Source of the DNA: Paenibacillus sp. 32352
Lineage (GTDB): Bacteria > Bacillota > Bacilli > Paenibacillales > NBRC-103111
Direction of reading: 5' to 3'
NCBI RefSeq assembly: GCF_002042965.1
Contig: NZ_MZNT01000018.1
Coordinates: 101,659 to 165,658 of the forward strand
Length of the DNA stretch: 64,000 bases
Both the position numbers and the translations under genes were made by a program. Positions 8,066 through 15,225 of this stretch are shown here, in pieces (positions within the stretch are counted from its first letter, which is position 1; every line of letters starts with the position of its first letter). The notes below the pieces were generated by a model. That model had not been told where the DNA came from, made no database searches, and worked only from the letters and a program-made list of their open reading frames with translations.

Positions 8066-8315
8066 TCTGCTGAAACAGCTGCAGGACTATATTCAGGGCG
8101 AGATTATCTATATCCCGAAAAAAGAACAGACGCGTGCAGGCTGGGGAGAAAACAACGGAACACGTCTTACGATCCAGCGGCGCAACCATGAAATATACCG
8201 CCTCTATGAGAACGGTTCAACCGTTCTGGAGCTGATTCAAAAATTCCATCTGTCTGAGGACAGCATTCGCAAAATTATCGTTAAAACCCGCGTTGCGGTT
8301 GCCCGCCAGCACTAG
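8028..8315 (+). CDS. CD3324 family protein (Mor-like helix-turn-helix)
   Basis: The 95-residue protein starts MGYKNGKDILPPSLLKQLQDY and has IYIPKK, TRLTIQRRNHEIYRLYENG and a C-terminal helix-turn-helix-like section (TVLELIQKFHLSEDSIRKII). This matches the small CD3324/Mor-activator-like family found in Firmicutes. A role as a DNA-binding regulator is inferred from family resemblance. The start at 8028 is chosen because a GGAAGGAGG site lies 10 bases upstream; an in-frame ATG 24 bases earlier lacks one. It is inserted between pxpC and pxpA and preceded by two short ORFs. Confidence 0.7.
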   Translation: MGYKNGKDILPPSLLKQLQDYIQGEIIYIPKKEQTRAGWGENNGTRLTIQRRNHEIYRLYENGSTVLELIQKFHLSEDSIRKIIVKTRVAVARQH

Positions 8316-8350
8316 CTGTCGAGGGAAGCCGAACGGGTTCTATATATACG

Positions 8351-8386
8351 AAAAAAAGCCCTTTAGGATCTCCTAAGGCTTTTTTT
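8351..8386. terminator. Bidirectional rho-independent terminator
   Basis: A run of A, a stem built from AAAGCC and TTAGGA with their complements, and a run of T form a hairpin that would work on both strands. It separates the CD3324-type gene from pxpA. Confidence 0.85.
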
Positions 8387-8468
8387 CATTCTTGAGGCAA
8401 TGCACGGCAGGTTATCTGCCTGGAGAGCCAACCCGCAGGGAGAATTTTGAACTAAGGAGACGAATACG

Positions 8469-9254
8469 ATGAGTCCTTTATGGATTGATCTCAATTGCGA
8501 TATGGGCGAAAGCTTTGGGGCCTATCGCATAGGAATGGATGAAAGGCTGATGCCCTATATCACATCGGCCAATATTGCTTGCGGATTTCATGCAGGCGAT
8601 GCGGCCGTGATGCGAAGAACGGTCCGGGCGTGCAAGGCAAATCACGTCGCGATCGGAGCGCATCCCGGTCTTCCGGACCTGAACGGCTTTGGGCGAAGGG
8701 AGATGCGTATTACACCGGATGAAGCCTATGAGATGGTCATTTATCAGATTGGTGCCTTAATGGGGTTTGTCCGATCCGAGGATGCGGTCCTGCGGCATGT
8801 GAAGCCGCACGGGGCCCTATATAATATGGCAGCGGCCGATTCTGCGTTGGCCGAGGCGATTGCCGAAGCCGTGTACCGGGTCGATCCGGGGCTGATTTTG
8901 TTCGGATTGGCGGGAAGCGAGCTTACCAAAGCCGGTATTCGCCGTGGGCTGCTGGTTGCGGAGGAAGCGTTCGCGGACCGAACCTACCGTGCGGATGGAA
9001 CATTAACCCCGCGTTCCGAGGCTAATGCCGTCCTGCAGGATTCGGTTGAAGCGGCGGAGCAAGCGCTCCTTATCGTAAGGGATGGATTGGCATGGACCGG
9101 CGACGGCGGTACTATCAGCATAGCAGCCGACACGGTATGCATTCATGGGGACAGCCCGCATGCGCTTGAATTTGCCATAGCAATAAAGCAGCGATTGGAG
9201 CAGGAGGGCGTTGTCGTCAGCGCGCCTAACCTCAAACCATTTTCAAACCGCTGA
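8469..9254 (+). CDS. pxpA: 5-oxoprolinase subunit PxpA (LamB/YcsF family)
   Basis: The 261-residue protein begins with the family signature WIDLNCDMGESFGAYRIG and continues with ITSANIACGFHAGDAAVM, GAHPGLPDLNGFGRREM, VLRHVKPHGALYNMAA, ADRTYRADGTLTPR and the C-terminal CIHGDSPHALE. It completes the PxpABC 5-oxoprolinase. An AAGGAG site precedes the ATG. Unlike the common contiguous arrangement, it is separated from pxpBC by about 1.1 kb holding mini-ORFs, terminators and a regulator-like gene, so it probably has its own transcript. Its 3' end overlaps the convergent TSUP gene by 23 bases. Confidence 0.94.
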   Translation: MSPLWIDLNCDMGESFGAYRIGMDERLMPYITSANIACGFHAGDAAVMRRTVRACKANHVAIGAHPGLPDLNGFGRREMRITPDEAYEMVIYQIGALMGFVRSEDAVLRHVKPHGALYNMAAADSALAEAIAEAVYRVDPGLILFGLAGSELTKAGIRRGLLVAEEAFADRTYRADGTLTPRSEANAVLQDSVEAAEQALLIVRDGLAWTGDGGTISIAADTVCIHGDSPHALEFAIAIKQRLEQEGVVVSAPNLKPFSNR

Positions 9255-9993
9255 TCAGAATGATGGCAGCCATAATCGTCCGCAGCGGTTTGCCCGGCAG
9301 CTTTGCCGACAGGCCGCTTCCCAGAAGGACGCCGGGTACGGAACCTGCGAGGAGATTGAAGGCCAGATGATAATCGATATTGCCGAACCCTGCATGCATA
9401 ATGCCGGCTGCGGAGACCAGCAAAAAGGCATGTGCGATATCGGTTCCCACCAATTCGGCCGCACCCATGCGGAAGAAGAACATCATGGCCAGGGCGAATA
9501 ACGATCCCGAGCCGATCGAGGTCATCCCGACGATGAAGCCCAATGCGACACCGATGCCGATCGTCATCCATTTCTTTTCCTCGTCGGATTTCTCCTGCCA
9601 TCGATTCGTGCTGAAGCGGCTGATCCACTGTTTGGCGATGCTCAGAATCGCGACCACGATCAGAACGATGCCGAGCGTATGCTTGATAACCGTCTCTTGA
9701 ATCTCGTGCAGCGGCGGATACAGCTCCAGCAGCAGAATTGCGGCAATGGCGCTTGGAATGCTGCCGAAGGCCAAATACTTGGTTACCTTGAAGTTGATCG
9801 TCTTTTGCCGGTAATGCTGAATACTGCCGAACAGCTTCGTAATCGAGTTGTAGAACAAATCCGTAGCGACAGCAACGGTTGGTTGAATCCCCAATAATAC
9901 AAGAAGAGGGGTTAGTAATGCAGCTCCCCCTACACCCGTCAAGCCGACCAAAAGGCCGACGAACAGCCCCATTAATGCAATGCTCCAGTCCAT
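9232..9993 (-). CDS. Sulfite exporter TauE/SafE (TSUP) family membrane protein
   Basis: The protein of about 253 residues has the TSUP pattern of seven to eight hydrophobic segments and two glycine-rich half-repeats: GLFVGLLVGLTGVGGAALLTPLL near the N-terminus and GVALGFIVGMTSIGSGSLFALAM in the middle. Relatives move sulfite, sulfoacetate or other small organic acids across the membrane. The start at 9993 is preferred because GGGTGG lies 5 bases upstream; another in-frame ATG is 18 bases earlier. The 3' end overlaps pxpA by 23 bases on the other strand. The substrate is unknown. Confidence 0.85.
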   Translation of the reverse strand: MDWSIALMGLFVGLLVGLTGVGGAALLTPLLVLLGIQPTVAVATDLFYNSITKLFGSIQHYRQKTINFKVTKYLAFGSIPSAIAAILLLELYPPLHEIQETVIKHTLGIVLIVVAILSIAKQWISRFSTNRWQEKSDEEKKWMTIGIGVALGFIVGMTSIGSGSLFALAMMFFFRMGAAELVGTDIAHAFLLVSAAGIMHAGFGNIDYHLAFNLLAGSVPGVLLGSGLSAKLPGKPLRTIMAAIILISGLKMV

Positions 9994-10154
9994 GATTTCC
10001 ACCCCATGCATTTGAATGCTTTGAAAGTTATAGCCTTATTATAATTCCTAGTAAGATTATCGGCAATATGTGTTTTTAAGAAAATGGCATTTTTTTCTTC
10101 GATAAGCTAACTTACTATATGAGGGCGAATATCTCTAGGTGAACGATGACATGC

Positions 10155-10188
10155 AAAAAAACGCCGGCTTCGCAGATGAAAACGGCGT
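10155..10188 (-). terminator. Rho-independent terminator after the 46-residue gene
   Basis: Read on the minus strand, AACGCCG and CGGCGTT form a stem followed by a run of T, just past the stop of the small gene. Confidence 0.75.
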
Positions 10189-10205
10189 TGGGCGAGGAAT
10201 TGAAG

Positions 10206-10346
10206 TTATTCTTCCGGCTGTCCGGATGCTTTGCGCAGTTCATTGGCCAGACGGTGGAATTCGGCTTGCGCTTCTTCGGAATCGGTGCAGCTGTAGGCGG
10301 CGGAAAGGAACAAAATGATTTTGTTAGCGTCTTCTTTACTGAGCAT
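10206..10346 (-). CDS. Small acidic hypothetical protein (46 residues)
   Basis: The frame begins MLSKEDANKIILFLSAAYSC and ends in a Glu/Gln-rich tail (RKASGQPEE). It is preceded by AAGGGGATG and followed by a proper terminator, so it looks like a real short gene. The predicted product is helical and soluble. I do not recognise a family, and no function is proposed. Confidence 0.6.
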   Translation of the reverse strand: MLSKEDANKIILFLSAAYSCTDSEEAQAEFHRLANELRKASGQPEE

Positions 10347-10500
10347 CGGATCATCCCCTTCTTCCCAGGCTGTATTTTATGAATATAATACAAAGTATGC
10401 TGCCGCTCGCGAACGGCGACGGCTAACGGTCGAAGGGGTATGAAAGTATGAGAGCCCCGCTCAAGTCACAGAAAAGCCGCGCTAGAGGAGGGAAACGAAT

Positions 10501-10875
10501 ATGATCTGGATATTTGTTTACGGGACCCTGCTGCAGGGAGAAATTAATCATGAAGTGGCCAAGCCCTATGTGGAACAGCTTGAAAAAGGATGTGTCAGGG
10601 GGACGCTCTACAATTATGGACCTTACCCTGGGCTAGTGCTTGCTGGAGGAGGCTCGGTTGAAGGGGAGTGGCTGCTTGTCTCGGAGGAGGGGCTCGTTCA
10701 GTTGGATGGGCTGGAGGATTATCATGGACCGGGGCAGCTTAACGATTACGAGAGAGTGTGGGTTCACGATGCGCTGCGGCCGGAACGCGAAGGATGGGTG
10801 TATGTTTGGAATGACAGCCGGGGGTGTCCACCGATTACGGACGGTTCATGGCGCACCCGCCGTAAGGAAGCATAA
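10501..10875 (+). CDS. Gamma-glutamylcyclotransferase family protein
   Basis: The 124-residue protein has the GGCT/AIG2-like fold pattern: VYGTLL near the N-terminus forming the substrate loop, RGTLYNYGPYPGLVL, and LDGLEDYHG, where Glu72 matches the catalytic glutamate. GGCT enzymes cyclise gamma-glutamyl amino acids to 5-oxoproline plus the free amino acid. That product is the substrate of the nearby PxpABC enzyme, so the context supports a gamma-glutamyl salvage role. A GAGGAGGG site precedes the ATG. Some family members have other gamma-glutamylamine substrates. Confidence 0.8.
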   Translation: MIWIFVYGTLLQGEINHEVAKPYVEQLEKGCVRGTLYNYGPYPGLVLAGGGSVEGEWLLVSEEGLVQLDGLEDYHGPGQLNDYERVWVHDALRPEREGWVYVWNDSRGCPPITDGSWRTRRKEA

Positions 10876-10879
10876 CGGC

Positions 10880-11269
10880 TTACATTCTTCTGGAATGCAG
10901 GCTGCGGCTCCAGTCATCCGATTCGGATTTGCTGATGATTTCGGTCATTCTAACGACGACGCCCTTGGCTTCATCTTCTCCATGGACTTCTATTAGCTGT
11001 TCGTACGTTAAATCGTTATGGATCAGCTTGCGTCTGACCATCGTATCGGTATACCATGCCTCCGTGATGGCAAAAAGGCCCTCTTTGGTGAGCCACACCT
11101 CATGATAGCAGCGTTCTTCCTCGTTGTGGGGCTTCATGGTCATGTAGTATGCTGAAATAGGAATTCTTGGATCGGATATGCGTTGGTTAAAGACAGAGCC
11201 GGAAGAAACCGGTTGGCCGAAGGAGACGTATTTAGTCAGCTTTTTTATTAACAAATCAACGTGTTCCAA
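10880..11269 (-). CDS. Hypothetical protein, 129 residues
   Basis: The frame starts with TTG behind an AAAGGAG site and ends five bases from the convergent GGCT-family stop. The product is soluble and mixed alpha/beta, with HEVWLTKEGLFAITEAWYTD and LTYEQLIEVHGEDEAKGVVV stretches. No conserved motif was recognised. The clean ribosome binding site and balanced composition support a real gene. Confidence 0.65.
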   Translation of the reverse strand: MEHVDLLIKKLTKYVSFGQPVSSGSVFNQRISDPRIPISAYYMTMKPHNEEERCYHEVWLTKEGLFAITEAWYTDTMVRRKLIHNDLTYEQLIEVHGEDEAKGVVVRMTEIISKSESDDWSRSLHSRRM

Positions 11270-11433
11270 TGACTAGCTCTCCTTTCAATAGTTCTAAATA
11301 ACTAATATTGCTAAAGAAATGATAAAATCCGATTGCTGCTTTATTGTAGCATAGTTCTAATGGAGTAGAAAACTAATTTTTCCAACTGAAGATGTAGAAG
11401 TTTGTATTTTTGCACCGAAATGAGGTTGGAAAA

Positions 11434-11442
11434 TGATATAAT
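11434..11442 (+). promoter_or_regulatory. Extended -10 promoter of the response regulator
   Basis: TGATATAAT is a perfect extended -10 element about 40 bases before the response-regulator start codon. Confidence 0.6.
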
Positions 11443-11480
11443 GATAAGCAAATTGCTGAGGAAATTGAGGGGAAACCTGC

Positions 11481-11861
11481 ATGTCCGATTACCGTATTTT
11501 ATTAGCGGATGATGAATTAGCGCTTCGTTTTTTATTGACTGAGACTTTGACGGATGAGGGATATGACATTACGGAAGCCGAGGATGGAAAACAAGCGCTG
11601 TCCCATATACAAAGCACGCGTTATGATCTTATTATTCTCGATTATATGATGCCGGAGCTGACGGGTGTAGAAGTATGCGAATGGCTGCGTACCCACGACA
11701 ATCCCAATCAAGCCGCTCCGGTAATCCTGTTGACAGCCAAAGCGCTGGAAAAAGACCGGGAGCGGGCAAAACAGGCCGGGGTCAGCACATATATCGTAAA
11801 ACCGTTCAGTCCCCTTCAATTGATTGAGGTGGTGCAGCAGCTAATAGAAGGCGGACCGTAA
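11481..11861 (+). CDS. Single-domain response regulator (CheY-like)
   Basis: The 126-residue protein is a stand-alone receiver domain. The acidic pair is in LADDELALR, the phospho-acceptor Asp in LIILDYMMPELTG (about residue 54), the switch Thr in ILLTAKA, and the conserved Lys in YIVKPFSP. There is no output domain, so it must act through protein contact. The HPt-REC-GGDEF-REC gene begins 36 bases downstream, so the two are probably one phosphorelay unit. A GAGGGGAAA site precedes the ATG. Confidence 0.92.
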   Translation: MSDYRILLADDELALRFLLTETLTDEGYDITEAEDGKQALSHIQSTRYDLIILDYMMPELTGVEVCEWLRTHDNPNQAAPVILLTAKALEKDRERAKQAGVSTYIVKPFSPLQLIEVVQQLIEGGP

Positions 11862-11896
11862 CGTGCTACATATCATCTATTTTGAAATGACTGGAA

Positions 11897-13636
11897 GTGA
11901 AAGGTTTGCGTCAACTATCGCCTGAGGAACGCTTGCAAAAGGAAGCAAGACTGATGAAAGAAGGGCGTAAGCGGTATGTGAGTGAGCTCCGCAAACAGCT
12001 GAAGGAGCTGCATGACGTTAGTGAGGTTCATGAATCCGGGCGCACGCTTGCGGCAGCCAAGCGGATCTATAGATTGGTTCATACCATGAAAGGCAGTTCG
12101 TCTGTTTTCGGTTTTATGCGCATCGGTCTTGTAGCCGAGAAACTGGTTCGCTTATGGGAATGGACTCAAAGGACGGACGACGGCTGGGATCATGCCCAAA
12201 TCGCGGCAGAGTTCCAGCTCTGCGTACAGGCCGGGGCTAAGTGGAAGCAGCAGCTGCTGATGGAATTTGATCTTTACTGTCAGGAGATGGATTTGGACGA
12301 GCAGCAGGAGCAGTTCGGAAAAATTACGCTGGCGCCATCGGGAGGAAGACTGCTGATCATTGATGATGACGATGCTCTTCGTTCTTATCTGGTGAGGCGT
12401 CTTAAGCTCGAGGGCTATGAAGTGGACCATGCGTCGGACGTAGGGACCGCCCAGAAGCTGCTGCGAGAGCATAATTACGATTTGATTACATTGGATTTGA
12501 TGATGTATCCGCAGTCCGGTTACGAATTGTTTGAATTCGTGAAGGAGGATCCTACGCTGAAATGGGTCCCGCTTGTGGTGCTTTCCGGACGGGACGATAT
12601 TCACGATAAAGTACGCTGCTTTTATTTGGGTGCCGATGACTTTGTCACGAAGCCTTTTCAATATGAGGAGTTGAGCGCACGCATCTACAGCCTTCTGAAA
12701 CGAACGAAAAATTTTGAGCAGATGGCTTTTCGCGACCCGCTGACCGGGATCTATAACCGGCGCTTTTTCGATCATCAAATTCAAGTGGAGCTTCAGCGCA
12801 TCAGCCGTTATCCGGCGCCGATCTCGCTTGTTTTTATCGATATCGACAGGTTCAAAAGCATTAACGATACGCATGGCCACCATGTAGGGGATTTGGTACT
12901 ACAGGGCTTGGCTCATATTCTGCAAAAAAATCTACGCTCCACCGATCTGATCGCGCGCTTTGGCGGGGAGGAGTTTGTCGTGGTCCTTCCGGGAAGCACG
13001 GCTCAGGATGCGCAAAAAACGATAGAGTCCATCCTGCAGCAGATTCGTACGGAGCCTGTGGCTCAGAACGATGGACAGACCTTCCATATTACGTTCTCGG
13101 CAGGCGTGTCCGCATGGTCCGAAGGGATGACGATTGAAGAATGGATTCAGCGATCCGATGATGCGATGTATGCCGCCAAACAAGGCGGGAGAGACCGCGT
13201 GATGATTTATGTCGATGAGATGGGGGATCCGTGCAGCTCGCCATCGGAAGGAACCGAGGAGCGCCGCCCGACGGTCTTGATTGCTGATGATGACCGCATT
13301 CTAAGGTCCATTCTGGTTTCGAAGCTGCAGCATCTTCCGGTGACCTTCCTGGAAGCGTCGGATGGGGAAGAGGCTTACGGCATTCTAACACGCCAGTCCG
13401 TTGATGTATGTGTGCTGGACGGCGTGATGCCTCGTTTGGGAGGCTTCGAACTGCTGGAGCGATTCGGGCAGGAAGGCTCGATACCTCCGAATTTGTCCAT
13501 CCTTATGCTCTCGGGGAGAAGCCGAGAGGATGAACCGGCGAAAGGGCTGCCTGCCGGAGTCGATATTTTCATGCATAAGCCGTTTTCCATGGTAGAGCTT
13601 GAGATGAAGGTGAAGCAGCTGTTGAAGCTGCCGTAA
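11897..13636 (+). CDS. HPt-REC-GGDEF-REC hybrid diguanylate cyclase
   Basis: The 579-residue protein has four modules: an HPt domain with the phospho-His in HTMKGSS (His62), a first receiver (about 151-265, Asp200), a GGDEF domain (about 272-440) with the active-site GGEEF at 356-360, and a second receiver (about 458-575, Asp508). An RSTD sequence five residues before GGEEF matches the inhibitory I-site, so product feedback is likely. It should make cyclic di-GMP under phosphorelay control. The GTG start is uncertain because the ribosome binding site is weak. The preceding CheY-like gene is a likely partner. Confidence 0.9.
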   Translation: MKGLRQLSPEERLQKEARLMKEGRKRYVSELRKQLKELHDVSEVHESGRTLAAAKRIYRLVHTMKGSSSVFGFMRIGLVAEKLVRLWEWTQRTDDGWDHAQIAAEFQLCVQAGAKWKQQLLMEFDLYCQEMDLDEQQEQFGKITLAPSGGRLLIIDDDDALRSYLVRRLKLEGYEVDHASDVGTAQKLLREHNYDLITLDLMMYPQSGYELFEFVKEDPTLKWVPLVVLSGRDDIHDKVRCFYLGADDFVTKPFQYEELSARIYSLLKRTKNFEQMAFRDPLTGIYNRRFFDHQIQVELQRISRYPAPISLVFIDIDRFKSINDTHGHHVGDLVLQGLAHILQKNLRSTDLIARFGGEEFVVVLPGSTAQDAQKTIESILQQIRTEPVAQNDGQTFHITFSAGVSAWSEGMTIEEWIQRSDDAMYAAKQGGRDRVMIYVDEMGDPCSSPSEGTEERRPTVLIADDDRILRSILVSKLQHLPVTFLEASDGEEAYGILTRQSVDVCVLDGVMPRLGGFELLERFGQEGSIPPNLSILMLSGRSREDEPAKGLPAGVDIFMHKPFSMVELEMKVKQLLKLP

Positions 13637-13677
13637 GGCAGAACCGCGTTCTAATTTCTAGAGCCGATATAAAAAGA

Positions 13678-13717
13678 ACACCCCCATGCTTCCAGAGGGA
13701 AGAAGGGGGTGTATTTG
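13678..13717. terminator. Bidirectional terminator between the GGDEF gene and nrdB
   Basis: ACACCCCC pairs with GGGGGTGT, with an inner CTTCC/GGAAG extension and T-rich flanks on both sides. It serves the two convergent genes. Confidence 0.75.
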
Positions 13718-13719
13718 TT

Positions 13720-14760
13720 TTACAGATCATCCCAGTTCATGTTGGATGATTTGCTGTAGTTCGTTACTTTTTGCTCGAAGAAGTCGGTTTTGATGCCGTT
13801 CATATTACTGAACGTTTCGACCCATTTCATCGGATGCTCCACAACTTCCGGGAACAAAATTTCGAGACCGAGGTTTCTTAAACGCTCATTGGACAAGTAC
13901 TTGATATATTGATCGATGATTTCGTTGCTGAGACCGCTGATGTTATTGTTGGTAATGTATTGGCCCCATTCGATTTCATGGTTCACGGCGGTTTTCATCA
14001 TTTGACGAAGCTCTTCGATCAGCTCGTCGGTGAAAATATCCGGATTTTCCTTGCGGATTTCCCGGAAAATATTTTGGAACAACGCCAGATGTGTCAGCTC
14101 GTCACGCTGAATGTATTTGATTTCGGATACGGTGCCGAGCATTTTGCCCTGACGTCCGAGCGCGTAGAAGAAGCTGAAGCCGCTGTAGAAGTAGATGCCT
14201 TCCAGAATATAGTTCGCCATAATGGTTTTCATCAGATTCTTCGTGGAAGGATCTTCGACAAAGTTTTCATACAGGTCGGTGATGAACCGGTTCCGGCGCA
14301 GCAAATGCTTGTCTTCACGCCATTGGTTATAGATATCGTCACGTGCCTCGGCTGAAACTACGCTGTCGAGAATGTACGAGTAGCTTTGGCTGTGAACGGC
14401 TTCCTGGAACGTCTGTACCGTCAGGCACAGATTCACCTCGGGCGCCGTAATATACTCGTTAATGTTAGGCAGATTTGCCGTTTGCAGCGAATCCAGGAAG
14501 ATCAGGAAGCTGATGATTTTGTCATAGCTTTGACGCTCATGAGGCGACAAAAATTTGTAGTCCTTGGCGTCCTGCGCCAAAGGAATTTCTTCCGGAATCC
14601 AGAAGTTGTTCATCATTGTGCGATACATTTTCGTCGCCCAATCGTACTTCACGTTGTTCAGCTCAATCAGGTTCGTCGTATTGCCGCCGATCATGCGGCG
14701 TTTTCCCCAGTCACGGTCTCCGTGCTCGTTAAACAGTTTTTTCTTCTGTAATTGGTCCAA
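13720..14760 (-). CDS. nrdB: Ribonucleoside-diphosphate reductase subunit beta (class Ia)
   Basis: The 346-residue R2 subunit carries the diiron ligand set: Asp in LDSLQTANLPNI, Glu and His in QEAVHSQSYSYIL, Glu in LEGIYFYSGFSFFYALG, and Glu/His in QRDELTHLALF. The radical Tyr is probably in the SQSYSYIL stretch. With NrdA it reduces ribonucleoside diphosphates to deoxy forms. The start is TTG behind AGGGGGT. It lies downstream of nrdA on the same strand, but an unusual 465-base palindrome-rich spacer separates them. Some Firmicutes annotate this pair as nrdE/nrdF. Confidence 0.93.
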   Translation of the reverse strand: MDQLQKKKLFNEHGDRDWGKRRMIGGNTTNLIELNNVKYDWATKMYRTMMNNFWIPEEIPLAQDAKDYKFLSPHERQSYDKIISFLIFLDSLQTANLPNINEYITAPEVNLCLTVQTFQEAVHSQSYSYILDSVVSAEARDDIYNQWREDKHLLRRNRFITDLYENFVEDPSTKNLMKTIMANYILEGIYFYSGFSFFYALGRQGKMLGTVSEIKYIQRDELTHLALFQNIFREIRKENPDIFTDELIEELRQMMKTAVNHEIEWGQYITNNNISGLSNEIIDQYIKYLSNERLRNLGLEILFPEVVEHPMKWVETFSNMNGIKTDFFEQKVTNYSKSSNMNWDDL

Positions 14761-14763
14761 GAA

Positions 14764-14818
14764 GAGCTACCCCCTAAATCCCCCTGCAAGGGGGACCCCA
14801 TGGGGCTCTGCCCCCTGG
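14764..14818. repeat. C/G-rich palindromic cluster in the nrdA-nrdB spacer
   Basis: Three nested or adjacent palindromes lie here: CCCCCTGCAAGGGGG, CCCCATGGGG and GGGG-CTCTG-CCCC. Similar GGGGCAGAGCCCC-type stretches recur between genes in many bacteria, but whether this one is dispersed in this genome cannot be seen from one window. Confidence 0.6.
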
Positions 14819-14865
14819 ACCCCCTCGGCTGTGGGAGTTACTTTTTGTTGGTTTGGAGCGCGTTC

Positions 14866-14915
14866 GTACCCCATCCCCCGGCTCTGGCTGCGCCATTTGC
14901 CGGGGGATGGGGTAC
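14866..14915. repeat. Perfect 17-bp inverted repeat with a 16-base loop
   Basis: GTACCCCATCCCCCGGC at 14866-14882 is exactly complementary to 14899-14915. It would form a very stable hairpin in either transcript. It lies between nrdA and nrdB. Confidence 0.9.
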
Positions 14916-14979
14916 ACGCTTTACGTTGGTGCGATGGTGCATTTTGGTGTTAGGTTGGTGCAATTGGGCGCTTACGTAA

Positions 14980-15016
14980 GTGCCTGTTCATTCGCTGACG
15001 CTTATGAACGGGGCAC
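14980..15016. repeat. Imperfect inverted repeat in the nrdA-nrdB spacer
   Basis: GTGCC-T-GTTCAT pairs with ATGAAC-G-GGGCAC around a loop of about 12 bases. Confidence 0.7.
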
Positions 15017-15102
15017 CTACACGCTTAACGTTTTGAGGGTTGGGGCAGGGGAGGAAGGGCGGGCAGTTCGCTATCGCTGCTGCCAAAAACCTAACCCCCC
15101 AG

Positions 15103-15142
15103 AACCCGAAAACCCGAAAACCCGAAAACCCGAAAACCAGAA
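15103..15142. repeat. Tandem 8-bp repeat, five copies
   Basis: The unit AACCCGAA is repeated four times exactly, and a fifth copy reads AACCAGAA. It lies 84 bases beyond the nrdA stop codon in the spacer. Confidence 0.9.
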
Positions 15143-15225
15143 AAGCATTAAGGGCGAGGCAGTACGCTTTGCTGCTGCCGGACCCTAATTGATGCCTAGC
15201 TTACTATGGCTGCAATATGATTTCA

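Noticed and set aside
10146..10382. A 78-codon plus-strand frame over the 46-residue gene
   Set aside because: The minus-strand gene has a ribosome binding site and terminator, whereas this frame has neither and looks like a shadow.
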